NCBI RefSeq assembly: GCF_017811815.1
Contig: NZ_JADKZI010000001.1
Location: 372,001 to 436,000 of the forward strand
Length of the DNA: 64,000 nt
Origin: Flavonifractor sp. AGMB03687
GTDB taxonomy: Bacteria > Bacillota > Clostridia > Oscillospirales > Oscillospiraceae
Reading direction: 5' to 3'
Shown here: in pieces, positions 10,817 to 19,723 of the stretch
Layout: every line of letters begins with the position of its first letter
Numbering within the stretch: position 1 is the first letter of the stretch
The notes under the pieces: generated by a model
The model's database searches: none
The model's input: only the letters and a program-made list of their open reading frames with translations
Told to the model about the DNA's origin: nothing
Translations under genes and position numbers: made by a program

Positions 10817-10857
10817 GAAAAACGCAGGCTGCGCATTTCGCGCAGCCTGCGTTTTTC
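10817..10857. terminator. Terminator after the flavodiiron gene
   Basis: An 18-bp stem (10817-10834 with 10840-10857) around loop ATTTC has A5 and T5 flanks. It serves the flavodiiron gene and probably also the converging 158-aa gene. Confidence 0.9.
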
Positions 10858-10874
10858 TTTGGGGGGAAACCGAC

Positions 10875-11351
10875 TCAGGCGGGCAGTGCCGTCAGAGCGG
10901 CGGTCAGTTCCTTTACCACGCCCAGGGGAATGGTGTAATAGGCGTGGGCCTTGGTGCTGTGGCCGGAGTAGCCGTCGTAGAAAGAGGCCTTGCCGTCCGA
11001 CCACAGAGACAGCTCATAGAGCTCCCCGAAGTGGACCACCAGATCGGCGGCATCCGTCTGAAAGGCGGAGGTGGAGCTCCACTGGTCGGCGTGGAGCAGC
11101 TGGCCCAGATCGGCCTCGTCCGGTACCACATAGCTGGTCTCCTGCCAATAGATGGTGGCTCCGGCGTCCAGCTGGAGTTCGGCGCTCTGGGGGGCCAGGG
11201 AAGGATTGTCCTTCCGCATGAACTCCGGGGGACCAAACAGGCTGCACCACATCCAGAATATGGCGGCTCCCAGCAGGACTAGAGAAATCAAAGTTGCAAT
11301 CAGGGCGATGAGCGTCCTGCGTTTCAGGGTGCGTGCGTAATCTTCCGTCAT
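10875..11351 (-). CDS. Single-pass membrane protein of unknown function
   Basis: The 158-aa product has a basic N-terminus (TLKRRT), one hydrophobic helix at about residues 14-36 and an extracytoplasmic domain of about 120 residues without recognisable motifs. The ATG has GGAGGG seven bases upstream. An extended -10 element (TG-T-TATACT on the minus strand at about 11374-11382) may start a short transcript. It lies 106 bp downstream of the anti-sigma gene on the same strand and may belong to that unit. It could be a sensor or a substrate of the neighbouring sigma system, but there is no direct evidence. Confidence 0.7.
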   Translation of the reverse strand: MTEDYARTLKRRTLIALIATLISLVLLGAAIFWMWCSLFGPPEFMRKDNPSLAPQSAELQLDAGATIYWQETSYVVPDEADLGQLLHADQWSSTSAFQTDAADLVVHFGELYELSLWSDGKASFYDGYSGHSTKAHAYYTIPLGVVKELTAALTALPA

Positions 11352-11457
11352 GATGCATCCCTCCTTTGTGTCCAGTATAACAGAGGAATGGGTGGGATGG
11401 GTAACAGGGGGGTTACATCTTTCTGACGATTTCCTTTCAAAAGGGAGAAGAAGCGCT

Positions 11458-12645
11458 TTAGGTCAGATCCTCCGGGGTGTGGTGAGCCAGGCCGTCGTTG
11501 AAATACCGTCGGTAGGGTACCTCATCCTGGTATTCCGGGTCAATGGCGGGGACGTAGGCGATTCCCACGCCGGTGAAGGGGGAGGGGTCCACCCCGTCAA
11601 ATATCCGGTCGGCAATAACTTCATCCCAGTAGTCCTGGGTGTACAGGATACGGTACACGGGCTGGAAGTAGGGTTGGCCCTCGGTGGTGTCATATTCTAT
11701 GGTGACCTGTAAGATCTCCGCCTGTTCCGGGTGGCTGGTGTAGTGGGCACCCCAGTAGTCCCCGGAGCGGAAGGAGGCCACAGCGTCCTCTTCCGAACGG
11801 AGGGGGAAGACTGGTTTGTCTGAAGGCTCCAGCATACCGGTGGAGGAGACGGCCTGATGGATGTTGCCGCCCTCCAGGGTGTAGCGGTTGAAGAAGGAGT
11901 AAAAATAGAGCTGCATCCCCAGGCCGACATCCGGAAGGGAGGCAAAGATGGAGCGGACGGTGTGAGGGGTACCGTCAAAGTTGTATACCTCCAGGATCTC
12001 CTCCTCCGCTGTAAAACCTTTGGAAGAAGCACGGATCGTTTCACACAGCTTTGCCCAGAGAGCCTCCGGATCAGAAGCCGGATAAATGCTCCGGTAGTTT
12101 ACGCCGTGGAGGACGATTTGGGTGTTGTCGGTGCAGTTCAGTGTCAGCCAGGGCATATCGGTCCCAGCCTCAAAGGTATAACTGCCGGGGGTTAGTCCCA
12201 CGGACTGGGCAATGGCTTCTGCTATATCGTGCATGAGTTCCTCCACCTCATCGCTGGCCGCTATGTTGGGGTTCTCATACACCGGCAGCTCGGTCAGCTC
12301 ATCCAGACGTCCGGCGGTGGGGTTTTTGCCCATGAGCTGGCTGGGGTCGGTGACGATGGCAAAGTTTTCATTCCAGGCTTCCGGAGAGGTGGGGGTAGGG
12401 GTCACCACCGGCTCCGGGGTGCGGGCGGTGCCGGGGCCGTCCGGGTCCACTTCGGTCCGGCTGGACAGCCACACGCCGCCGGTGACCGCCACCGCCAGGA
12501 CCGCCGCTGTAGCCGCTACCGCCAGAGGTCGGCGGACAGGATGCTTCTTCTCCTTGGCCGCCTCCATGGCGGCCAGGGTGCGCGCCCGCCAGGCGGGGGA
12601 GGGGGTCACGCCGCCCAGAGTGCTGCGGTAATCCTTGCTGTTCAT
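11458..12645 (-). CDS. Probable transmembrane anti-sigma factor with a large external domain
   Basis: The 395-aa product has a short N-terminal cytoplasmic part (about residues 1-38), one transmembrane helix (about 42-62), a Thr/Pro-rich linker (EPVVTPTPTSPE) and a 300-residue extracytoplasmic domain with no motif I recognise. The ATG at 12645 overlaps the sigma-factor stop codon as ATGA and has GGAGG seven bases upstream. Position right after an ECF sigma gene plus this topology argues for a membrane anti-sigma factor. The short cytoplasmic part is smaller than a normal anti-sigma domain, so the assignment rests mainly on context. Confidence 0.65.
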   Translation of the reverse strand: MNSKDYRSTLGGVTPSPAWRARTLAAMEAAKEKKHPVRRPLAVAATAAVLAVAVTGGVWLSSRTEVDPDGPGTARTPEPVVTPTPTSPEAWNENFAIVTDPSQLMGKNPTAGRLDELTELPVYENPNIAASDEVEELMHDIAEAIAQSVGLTPGSYTFEAGTDMPWLTLNCTDNTQIVLHGVNYRSIYPASDPEALWAKLCETIRASSKGFTAEEEILEVYNFDGTPHTVRSIFASLPDVGLGMQLYFYSFFNRYTLEGGNIHQAVSSTGMLEPSDKPVFPLRSEEDAVASFRSGDYWGAHYTSHPEQAEILQVTIEYDTTEGQPYFQPVYRILYTQDYWDEVIADRIFDGVDPSPFTGVGIAYVPAIDPEYQDEVPYRRYFNDGLAHHTPEDLT

Positions 12646-13130
12646 GCCCATTCCTCCTTCAGCGCGTCTTTCAGTTTGTCTCTGGCCCGGCTCAGCCGGG
12701 AGAGCACCGTGTTCCGGGAACAGCCCAGCAGCTGCCCGATCTCAGCGGCGGTGTATCCCTCGATGTAGTGAAGGTACACCGGCCAGCGGTATTTAGGGGG
12801 CAGGGCGGCCACCGCCTCCAGCACGCCGCCGCCCTCCGGCGGAGGTACAGCCCCGTCCCGGCTGTCCTCCAGGGGAACCACCCGCCTGCGCCAGGGGGAG
12901 CGCCCCCAGCTTTTGCAGCGGTTGGCGGTGGCCCGGATGAGCCAGGCCCGCAGGTGGGTATCGTCGGTAAAGGCGGGGTCACACCGGATGAGGCTCACAA
13001 AAACCTCCTGGGCCACGTCCTCGCCGTCGGAAACGCTGCCGGTGCCCTGGATGGCCAGGCGATAGACCAGCGGGCCGTAGCGGTCCAGGATCTCCTCGCA
13101 GGAGAGGGAAACTCCGTTGAGACTGGGCAT
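12642..13130 (-). CDS. ECF-type RNA polymerase sigma factor
   Basis: This 162-aa sigma-70 family protein has region 2 (about residues 10-75: YGPLVYRLAIQ, DVAQEVFVSL, RAWLIRATANRC) and region 4 (about 105-155: LPPKYRWPVYLHYIEGYT followed by a helix-turn-helix ending NTVLSRLSRARDKL). Region 3 is absent, as in ECF sigmas. The ATG at 13130 is chosen because GGGAG lies eight bases upstream; a GTG three codons earlier is too close. It is co-transcribed with the overlapping membrane protein gene, its likely anti-sigma factor. I found no clear sigma-A promoter in the 100 bp upstream, so autoregulation is possible. Confidence 0.92.
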   Translation of the reverse strand: MPSLNGVSLSCEEILDRYGPLVYRLAIQGTGSVSDGEDVAQEVFVSLIRCDPAFTDDTHLRAWLIRATANRCKSWGRSPWRRRVVPLEDSRDGAVPPPEGGGVLEAVAALPPKYRWPVYLHYIEGYTAAEIGQLLGCSRNTVLSRLSRARDKLKDALKEEWA

Positions 13131-13190
13131 ACCATTCACTCCCTTCTGTCAAGTAAGCGCCGGAGGGGGACGGATGATTGCAGGAAAGGT

Positions 13191-13221
13191 AAAAAAAGCG
13201 GGCGGCCAGCAGGCCGCCCGC
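13191..13221 (-). terminator. Terminator of the glycogen operon
   Basis: A 10-bp perfect GC stem (13198-13207 with 13212-13221, loop AGCA) is followed on the minus strand by seven T. It lies 17 bp after the glgP stop codon and insulates the sigma-factor unit. Confidence 0.92.
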
Positions 13222-13237
13222 AGAATTTGGGCTGTTT

Positions 13238-15685
13238 TTACTTGATCTCCCGGACGGGCACGTTCCAGATATCCTTGGCGTAGTCCCGGATGGAGCGGTC
13301 GGCGGCAAAGATGCCGGACCGGGCAATGTTCATCAGGGACATCTTGTTCCAGCGCTTGGGATCCAGGTAGGCCTGACCGGCCCGGGCCTGAGCGTCCCGG
13401 TAGCTCTCAAAGTCGGCCAGCAGCAGGTACTCGTCGGCGGGGCCGCCCTCGCCGAAGAGCAGCCGACGGGCGATGTCGTCGTAGCTGATGCCGTCGCCGA
13501 AGCCCAGGTTGAGCTGCTCGATCACAGAGCGCAGGTCGGGGTTGTGGATATAGTACTCATAGGACTTATAGCCGTTGTGCTTCAGCTCGGCCACCTCGTT
13601 GGCCTTCAGGCCGAAGAGGAAGATGTTCTCGTCGCCCAGCACCTGGTGCATCTCCACGTTGGCGCCGTCCAGGGTACCGATGGTGACGGCACCGTTGATC
13701 ATGAACTTCATGTTGCCGGTGCCGCTGGCCTCCTTGCCGGCGGTAGAGATCTGCTCGGAGAGCTCGGAGGCGGGCATCAGCTTCTCGGCCAGGCTCACCC
13801 GGTAGTTCTCCAGGAAGACCACCTGGAGGCGATCCTTGCAGATGGGGTCCTTCTCGATCATCTGAGCCACGGAGTTGATGAGGCGGATGATCCGCTTGGC
13901 CACGGCGTAGCCGGGGGCCGCCTTGGCACCGAACAGGTAGGTGCGGGGAGTGAAGTCGAAGTGGGAATCGTTCTTCATCCGCTGGTACAGGTAGATGATG
14001 TGCAGCACGTTGAGCAGCTGACGCTTGTACTCGTGGAGCCGCTTCACCTGCACGTCGAACATAGCGTCGGTGTTGAGGAAGATGCCGTGCTCACGGGCCA
14101 CCCAGGTGGCGAAGGCCTTCTTGTTGGCGGTCTTGATCTCGCCCAGACGGGCCAGCACGCCGGCGTCGTCCTGGAACTTCTCCAGGTCCTTCAGGGCGTC
14201 GGGCTTGAGCAGGTACTTGTCGCTCTTGCAGCAGTCCCGGATCAGCTCATCCAGGCGGGGGTTGCACTCGCCCAGCCAGCGGCGGTGGTCGATGCCGTTG
14301 GTTACGTTGGTGAACTTGTCGGGGGTGCGCTGATAGGCGTCGTGGAAGACGTCCTTCTTCAGAATGTCAGAGTGGAGGGCGGACACGCCGTTGATCTTGA
14401 AGCAGGCGCACACGCACAGGTTGGCCATGCGCACCTCGCCGCCCCAGATGATAGCCATGGGAGCCACCTTGGACAGGTCGCCGTGGAAGTAGTCGGTGAG
14501 CACCTTCTGGTACCGGTTGGAGATCTCCACGAGGATCTGCCAGATCCGGGGCAGCAGGGTCTCGATGAGCTGCTGGGGCCAACGCTCCAGAGCCTCGGCC
14601 AGCACGGTGTGGTTGGTGTAGGCGATGGTGTGGGTGGTGATATACCAAGCCTCGTCCCAGCCGTAGCCCTCCTCGTCCAGCAGAATGCGCATCAGCTCAG
14701 GGATGGCCAGAGTGGGGTGGGTATCGTTGATCTGGATGACGTGCTTCTGGTGGAAGTTGCGCAGGGTGCCGTACTCCGTCCGGTGCTTGCGCACGATGGA
14801 CTGGATGGTGGCGGACACGAAGAAGTACTGCTGCTTCAGACGCAGGGACTTGCCCTCGTAGTGGTTATCCTCGGGGTAGAGGACCTTGGAGATGGACTCC
14901 GCCATGGCCCGCTGCTCCACGGCCTTCAGGTACTGGCCGGAGGAGAACAGGTGCATATCCACCGGCGTGGGGCTCTTGGCGTCCCACAGACGGAGCAGGT
15001 TGGCGTGGTCGGTGTGGTAGCCGGAGATCTCCATGTCCTTGGGCACAGCCAGAACCACGTCGTAGCCGGTGTGCTTGATGCGGTGGTGGCCCAGCTCATC
15101 CCACTCGTCCTCCACCTTGCCGCCGAAGCGGACCTCCTCGGTCTCATCCATCTTGGGGATGAGCCAGGCGTCGCCCAGGCCCAGCCAGTTGTCGGGCAGC
15201 TCCACCTGCTGGCCGTCCACGATCTTCTGCTTGAAGATACCCAGCTCATAGCAGATGGAATAGCCGGTGGCGGGAATGTCCAGGGTGGTCATGGAGTCCA
15301 GGTAGCAGGCAGCCAGACGGCCCAGACCGCCGTTGCCCAGACCGGCGTCGGGCTCGGTCTCGAACAGGTCGGGGGCAGAGAAGCCCAGACCCTCAATGGC
15401 CTCCTTCAGGGGCTCCAGCACGCCTAGGTTGTAGGCGTTCTTCATCAAGGAGCGGCCCATGAGAAACTCCAGGGACAGATAGTGGACCTGGCGCTGATGC
15501 TCGGCGATTACCTTGTCCTCAGACTTCATCTGGCGCTCGGAAATGATATCACGCAGCACCATGGCACAGGCCTTGAACATATGCAGACTGGTGGCTTCCT
15601 CAACATCACGGCCGAAATTGCGGCGCAATTTGCCGGTAATGAGGGTCATCAGTTCTTTTTTGGTGTAGTTATGCAATGCAGACAT
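13238..15685 (-). CDS. glgP: Glycogen phosphorylase
   Basis: GlgP releases glucose-1-phosphate from the non-reducing ends of glycogen using inorganic phosphate and pyridoxal phosphate. The product is about 815 aa, the usual length. The PLP-lysine motif EASGTGNMKFMINGAVTIGT lies at about residues 650-670, and the N-terminal LSLEFLMGRSL is family-typical. The start is uncertain. An ATG at 15685 directly abuts AGGAG with no spacer, whereas a TTG three codons later (15676) has a nine-base spacing and may be the real start. It is last in the leftward glg operon, after a hairpin that may set its level. Confidence 0.96.
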   Translation of the reverse strand: MSALHNYTKKELMTLITGKLRRNFGRDVEEATSLHMFKACAMVLRDIISERQMKSEDKVIAEHQRQVHYLSLEFLMGRSLMKNAYNLGVLEPLKEAIEGLGFSAPDLFETEPDAGLGNGGLGRLAACYLDSMTTLDIPATGYSICYELGIFKQKIVDGQQVELPDNWLGLGDAWLIPKMDETEEVRFGGKVEDEWDELGHHRIKHTGYDVVLAVPKDMEISGYHTDHANLLRLWDAKSPTPVDMHLFSSGQYLKAVEQRAMAESISKVLYPEDNHYEGKSLRLKQQYFFVSATIQSIVRKHRTEYGTLRNFHQKHVIQINDTHPTLAIPELMRILLDEEGYGWDEAWYITTHTIAYTNHTVLAEALERWPQQLIETLLPRIWQILVEISNRYQKVLTDYFHGDLSKVAPMAIIWGGEVRMANLCVCACFKINGVSALHSDILKKDVFHDAYQRTPDKFTNVTNGIDHRRWLGECNPRLDELIRDCCKSDKYLLKPDALKDLEKFQDDAGVLARLGEIKTANKKAFATWVAREHGIFLNTDAMFDVQVKRLHEYKRQLLNVLHIIYLYQRMKNDSHFDFTPRTYLFGAKAAPGYAVAKRIIRLINSVAQMIEKDPICKDRLQVVFLENYRVSLAEKLMPASELSEQISTAGKEASGTGNMKFMINGAVTIGTLDGANVEMHQVLGDENIFLFGLKANEVAELKHNGYKSYEYYIHNPDLRSVIEQLNLGFGDGISYDDIARRLLFGEGGPADEYLLLADFESYRDAQARAGQAYLDPKRWNKMSLMNIARSGIFAADRSIRDYAKDIWNVPVREIK

Positions 15686-15719
15686 CTCCTATACAGTTAG
15701 GATAGCAACAAAATAAGCA

Positions 15720-15746
15720 CTCCGCAGGGAAAAACCCCCTGCGGAG
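15720..15746 (-). terminator. Hairpin between glgA and glgP
   Basis: A perfect 10-bp stem (CTCCGCAGGG with CCCTGCGGAG) lies in the 114-bp gap between glgA and glgP. On the minus strand it is followed by TGCTTATTTTG, a weak T-rich tail, so it may be a partial terminator that lowers glgP transcription or a 3'-protecting stem for glgA mRNA. Confidence 0.55.
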
Positions 15747-15799
15747 CGGCATTTTATCACAACGGACTTCTATTTGTCAAGAGAAGGAAGACCTTCCCA

Positions 15800-17236
15800 T
15801 TACTTCCCGGTGACCCAGCCGTAGATCTCCAGATAGGCCGCCGCGGAGCGGGTCCAGGAGAAGTCGGTGGACATGGCGTTTTTCTGCAGGCCCTTCCAGG
15901 CCTTCTTATCGTTGTGATAGAGGTTCACCGCGTCGGCCAGCACGCCGGTCATCTCGTGGGCGTTGATGTTGGCGAAGGAGAAGCCGGTGCCCTCGCCGGT
16001 GAACTTGTTGTAGGGGATCACGGAGTCCCGCAGGCCGCCGGTCTCACGGACCACGGGGATGGTGCCGTACCGCATGGCGATCATCTGGCTCAGGCCGCAG
16101 GGCTCGGCGATGGAGGGCATGAGGAAGATGTCGGCGCCGCCGTAGATGGCGGTGGACAGGTTGGGGGAGTACATCATGTGGGCGGCGAAGCGGCCGGGGT
16201 ACTGGTTCTGAGCCTGGCGGAAGGCCTCCTCAAAGTTCCAGTCGCCGGTGCCCAGCACGATCATCTGCACGTCCATGCCCATAATGTCGTGGATGGCGGC
16301 GGTGACCAGATCAAAGCCCTTGTGCTTCACCAGACGGGACACGCAGGCGATGATGGGGGTATCGGGATTTTCCCGCAGGCCGGACATCTGCTGCAGGGCG
16401 GCCTTGCAGTTCTTCTTGCCCGCCATCTGCTTGACGGAGAAGAACTTGGTCAGACCCTTATCCCGCCAGGGATCGTACACCTCGGTGTCGATGCCGTTGA
16501 GGATGCCGCGCAGCTTGTGGCGGTTGTCAGCAATGACGCCTTCCAGGCCGTGGGCGTAGAAGCTGTACTGCAGCTCGTCGGCGTAAGTAGGAGACACGGT
16601 GGTGACATAGTCGGCGGCATAGATGGCGCCCTTCATCAGGTTCACGTCGCCGTGATAGGCCAGCATATGCTCGTTGAAGTAGCCGTCGTTCAGGCCGAAC
16701 AGATCCTTCAGGGTCTGGCTGCCGTAGCGGCCCTGATACTCGATGTTGTGGATGGTGAACACGCTCTTGGTGTCATAGAGCTGGGGAATGCGGTGGCGCT
16801 CTTCCAGCAGATAGATGGGCACCAGAGCGGTTTGCCAGTCGTTGCAGTGGAGCACGTCGGGGTGCCAGTTGAGCCAGCCCACCGACTCCACCACGGCACG
16901 GGAGAAGTAGGCAAAGCGCTCGCCGTCGTCATAGTGGCCGTAGATGGAGGAGCGCTTGAAGTAGTATTCGTTGTCCACGAACCAATAGGTGACGCCGTCC
17001 CGCTTCAGCTCAAAGATACCGCAGTAGGGGGTGCGCCAGGCCACGGTCACGTGGAAGCACTGCAAAAAGGTCATCTGGCTGCGCCATTCCTCGCCGATCC
17101 CCTCATACAGGGGCAGGATGACACGGACGTCGTGGCCCTCCTTGGCCAGAGCCTTGGGCAGGGCGCCGGCCACGTCGGCCAGTCCGCCGGTCTTGATGAA
17201 GGGAGCGCACTCAGAGGTGGCAAACAGGATATTCAT
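15800..17236 (-). CDS. glgA: Glycogen synthase (ADP-glucose type)
   Basis: GlgA extends alpha-1,4-glucan chains from ADP-glucose. The 478-aa GT5-family enzyme has the N-terminal ADP-glucose-binding KTGGLADVAGALPKAL (residues 15-30). The C-terminal GT-B half holds the SRLVKHKGFDL segment and the catalytic PSIAEPCGLSQ region (about residue 375). Length is normal for bacterial GlgA. The ATG has GGAGGT at good spacing. It sits between glgD and glgP in the operon; a strong hairpin in the 104-bp gap after glgD may separate its expression level from that of glgCD. Confidence 0.96.
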   Translation of the reverse strand: MNILFATSECAPFIKTGGLADVAGALPKALAKEGHDVRVILPLYEGIGEEWRSQMTFLQCFHVTVAWRTPYCGIFELKRDGVTYWFVDNEYYFKRSSIYGHYDDGERFAYFSRAVVESVGWLNWHPDVLHCNDWQTALVPIYLLEERHRIPQLYDTKSVFTIHNIEYQGRYGSQTLKDLFGLNDGYFNEHMLAYHGDVNLMKGAIYAADYVTTVSPTYADELQYSFYAHGLEGVIADNRHKLRGILNGIDTEVYDPWRDKGLTKFFSVKQMAGKKNCKAALQQMSGLRENPDTPIIACVSRLVKHKGFDLVTAAIHDIMGMDVQMIVLGTGDWNFEEAFRQAQNQYPGRFAAHMMYSPNLSTAIYGGADIFLMPSIAEPCGLSQMIAMRYGTIPVVRETGGLRDSVIPYNKFTGEGTGFSFANINAHEMTGVLADAVNLYHNDKKAWKGLQKNAMSTDFSWTRSAAAYLEIYGWVTGK

Positions 17237-17300
17237 ACATTACCTCCAACCATAAAATTACATTCCAATGGGGCAGGTGATCCGGGAACGCTGTGGGAAA

Positions 17301-17331
17301 GGGAGGCGGCGGCGTGGAGCCGCCGCCTCCC
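17301..17331 (-). terminator. GC hairpin between glgD and glgA
   Basis: A perfect 13-bp stem, GGGAGGCGGCGGC with its complement, surrounds a five-base loop just after the glgD stop codon. The minus-strand tail TTTCCCAC is a poor T tract, so attenuation or mRNA processing is more likely than full termination. Confidence 0.55.
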
Positions 17332-17340
17332 CGAGTAGGG

Positions 17341-18456
17341 TCAGACGATCTCGTTCTTGGCAATGGCCAGGGGATAGGTGCTGTGGCCCATCAGCATCCG
17401 GCCGGGGTTGACCCGGACGTTCTTGTCGGTGATGGCATATTTCAGCACAGCGCCCGCCTGGATGGTGGTGCCCTGCATCAGTACACAGCCGGAGACCTTG
17501 GCGCCCTTCTCCACCCGGACACCGCGGAAGAGGATGGAGTTTTCCACCTCGCCCTCGATGATGCAGCCGTCGGCCACCAGGGAGTTGTAGGAGCGGGAGT
17601 CGGGGCCGTAGTAGGTGGAGGGGTCGGAACGGTCCTTGGTGCGGACGGGGCGGTCGGGCACGAAGAGCTGCTCCCGGACCGTGGGGTCCAGCAGCTCCAT
17701 GCTGCGGGCAAAGTAGCCCGCCACCGACTGCAGCCGGGCAGCATAGCCGTCAAACACGTAGGGGACGATCTTCAGCTGGCCCACCATGGCCTGGAGCACG
17801 CCAGTGCTGAAGGAGTGGATGTTATGGGCGGCGCAGTGGTCCACCAGGGAGAGCAGCAGCTCCTTGGAGAGGATGTACACCTCCAGGGACTCGCAGCCCT
17901 GGGCAATGGGAGGATGGACCAACACGTCGGTGATCCGTCCGCCGGCGCCGATGGTGAAGTAGCAGCATCCCTTGGGGTCGCCCTTGGGGTGACCGGTGCA
18001 CACGGCAGTGATGTCGGCGTCGTTGCGAATGTGGGCCTCAAAGATGTCCCGCAGGGGGAGGCTCACCGCCAGGTCGCCGCCGGCCAGCACCACGTGGTCC
18101 TGCCGGATATTCTGCAGATAGGAACGGATACCCGCCAGGGCGTCCATGCGGCCCCGGTACATGCCTTCCCGCCGGCCGGAGTAGCTGAAGGGGGGCAGAA
18201 TGCGCAGGCCGCCGTGCTTGCGGGACAGATCCCAGTCCTTGCCGGAGCCCACGTGGTCCAGCAGGGACTGATAGTTGGCGTCCACGATCATACCCACATC
18301 AGAGACGCCGGCGTTGACCATGTTGGAGAGCATGAAGTCGACGATCCGATAGCGGCCGCCGTAGGGGATGGAGCAGGTGTTGCGGTTCTGGGTCAGCTCC
18401 CGCAGGTCGGGGTTGGAAAGGTAGGAGAAGATGATGCCGTGCAGTTTGTTCATCAT
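17341..18456 (-). CDS. glgD: Glucose-1-phosphate adenylyltransferase subunit GlgD
   Basis: GlgD is the regulatory-type paralogue of GlgC in Firmicutes; together they form the ADP-glucose pyrophosphorylase that commits glucose to glycogen. The 371-aa product keeps the nucleotidyltransferase fold and C-terminal left-handed beta helix. Its N-terminus reads [19 protein letters not shown] in place of the glycine-rich nucleotide loop of GlgC, as expected for a subunit with low or no catalytic activity of its own. The ATG overlaps the glgC stop codon (ATGA), so equal synthesis of the two subunits is likely. Confidence 0.94.
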   Translation of the reverse strand: MMNKLHGIIFSYLSNPDLRELTQNRNTCSIPYGGRYRIVDFMLSNMVNAGVSDVGMIVDANYQSLLDHVGSGKDWDLSRKHGGLRILPPFSYSGRREGMYRGRMDALAGIRSYLQNIRQDHVVLAGGDLAVSLPLRDIFEAHIRNDADITAVCTGHPKGDPKGCCYFTIGAGGRITDVLVHPPIAQGCESLEVYILSKELLLSLVDHCAAHNIHSFSTGVLQAMVGQLKIVPYVFDGYAARLQSVAGYFARSMELLDPTVREQLFVPDRPVRTKDRSDPSTYYGPDSRSYNSLVADGCIIEGEVENSILFRGVRVEKGAKVSGCVLMQGTTIQAGAVLKYAITDKNVRVNPGRMLMGHSTYPLAIAKNEIV

Positions 18457-19661
18457 TTCACCCCACCTCCTTTCACATTACGAGTAATCATGGCCTTGGG
18501 AGAGACCACAGCGTCGGGGCCCACGGTGAGGTTCTGGGCCACAACGGCCACGCCCCACTCCTCGGTGCCGTCGGGGGAGGTACCCACACGGGCCCGCTCA
18601 CCGATGACGCTGTTCTCCGCGATGATGGAGTACTCCACCACAGCGCCCGCCTTGACCACGGTGCCGGGCATCAGGATGGAGTAGCGCACCACGGCGCCCT
18701 CCTCCACGATGACGGAGTGGAACAGGACGGAATTTTCTACCGTGCCGTAGACCTCGCAGCCGCCGGTGACCATGGAGTGGTCCACCTTGGCGTCCTTGCC
18801 CATAAAGTGAGGGGGCTTGGTGGGGGTGCGGGCAAAAATGGGCCACTCGGAATCGTACAGGTCGATGCCGTTGTCGGGAGAGAGCATATCCATGTTGGCG
18901 TCCCACAGGGAGTCAATGGTGCCCACGTCCTTCCAGTAGCCCTTGAAGCGATAGGCAGTCAGCTTCTCGCCGGCGTCCAGCATGGCGGGGATGATGTTCT
19001 TGCCAAAGTCGTTGGCGCTCTTCTCGTTCTCCTCGTCGGCGATCAGGTATTCCCGCAGTTTCTTCCAGGTGAAGATGTAGATACCCATGGAGGCCAGATT
19101 GCTCTTGGGCTTCTTGGGCTTCTCCTCAAACTCATAGATGTCGTCGTTCTCGTCGACATTCATGATGCCGAAGCGGGGCGCCTCCGCCATGGGCACCTCC
19201 AGCACGGAGATGGTGCAGGCGGCCCCGGCCTCCTTGTGGCGGCGGAGCAGGTCGGCGTAGTCCATCTTGTAGACGTGGTCGCCGGACAGGATGAGCACAT
19301 AGTCGGGGTCGTAGGTGTCCAGGAAGTTGATGTTCTGGTAGATGGCGTTGGCGGTGCCCTTGTACCAGGTGCCCTTTTCACCCTCGCGCATATAGGGGGG
19401 CAGGATGTGGACGCCGCCGTAAGAGCGGTCCAGATCCCAGGGTTCGCCGTTGCCGATGTAGGCATTGAGTTCCATGGGGCGGTACTGGGTCAGTACGCCC
19501 ACGGTGTCGATGCCGGAGTTGATGCAGTTGGACAGGGGGAAGTCGATGATGCGGTACTTGCCTCCGAAGGGGACCGCGGGCTTGGCCACGTGGCTGGTGA
19601 GGGCGTGCAGGCGGCTGCCCTGCCCGCCGGCCAGCAACATGGCGACACATTCCTTTTTCAT
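18453..19661 (-). CDS. glgC: Glucose-1-phosphate adenylyltransferase GlgC
   Basis: GlgC makes ADP-glucose from glucose-1-phosphate and ATP, the regulated first step of glycogen synthesis. The 402-aa protein has the nucleotide loop [14 protein letters not shown] (residues 9-22), the [15 protein letters not shown] substrate region, a conserved [11 protein letters not shown] (about 128-138) and a C-terminal beta-helix with hexapeptide repeats. It lies 62 bp downstream of glgB and overlaps glgD by four bases. The gap after glgB contains a 17-base palindromic stem (about 19700-19717) without a T run. Confidence 0.96.
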   Translation of the reverse strand: MKKECVAMLLAGGQGSRLHALTSHVAKPAVPFGGKYRIIDFPLSNCINSGIDTVGVLTQYRPMELNAYIGNGEPWDLDRSYGGVHILPPYMREGEKGTWYKGTANAIYQNINFLDTYDPDYVLILSGDHVYKMDYADLLRRHKEAGAACTISVLEVPMAEAPRFGIMNVDENDDIYEFEEKPKKPKSNLASMGIYIFTWKKLREYLIADEENEKSANDFGKNIIPAMLDAGEKLTAYRFKGYWKDVGTIDSLWDANMDMLSPDNGIDLYDSEWPIFARTPTKPPHFMGKDAKVDHSMVTGGCEVYGTVENSVLFHSVIVEEGAVVRYSILMPGTVVKAGAVVEYSIIAENSVIGERARVGTSPDGTEEWGVAVVAQNLTVGPDAVVSPKAMITRNVKGGGVK

Positions 19662-19723
19662 TCTATCACCTCAGAGTTTGAACTGAAACTAAACGTCGGG
19701 ACTCCGGACGGTCCGGAGGGAGA

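Noticed and set aside
11401-11416. GTAAC-N6-GTTAC inverted repeat between the anti-sigma gene and the 158-aa gene
   Set aside because: It is short and is not positioned against a convincing promoter, so it is not claimed as an operator.
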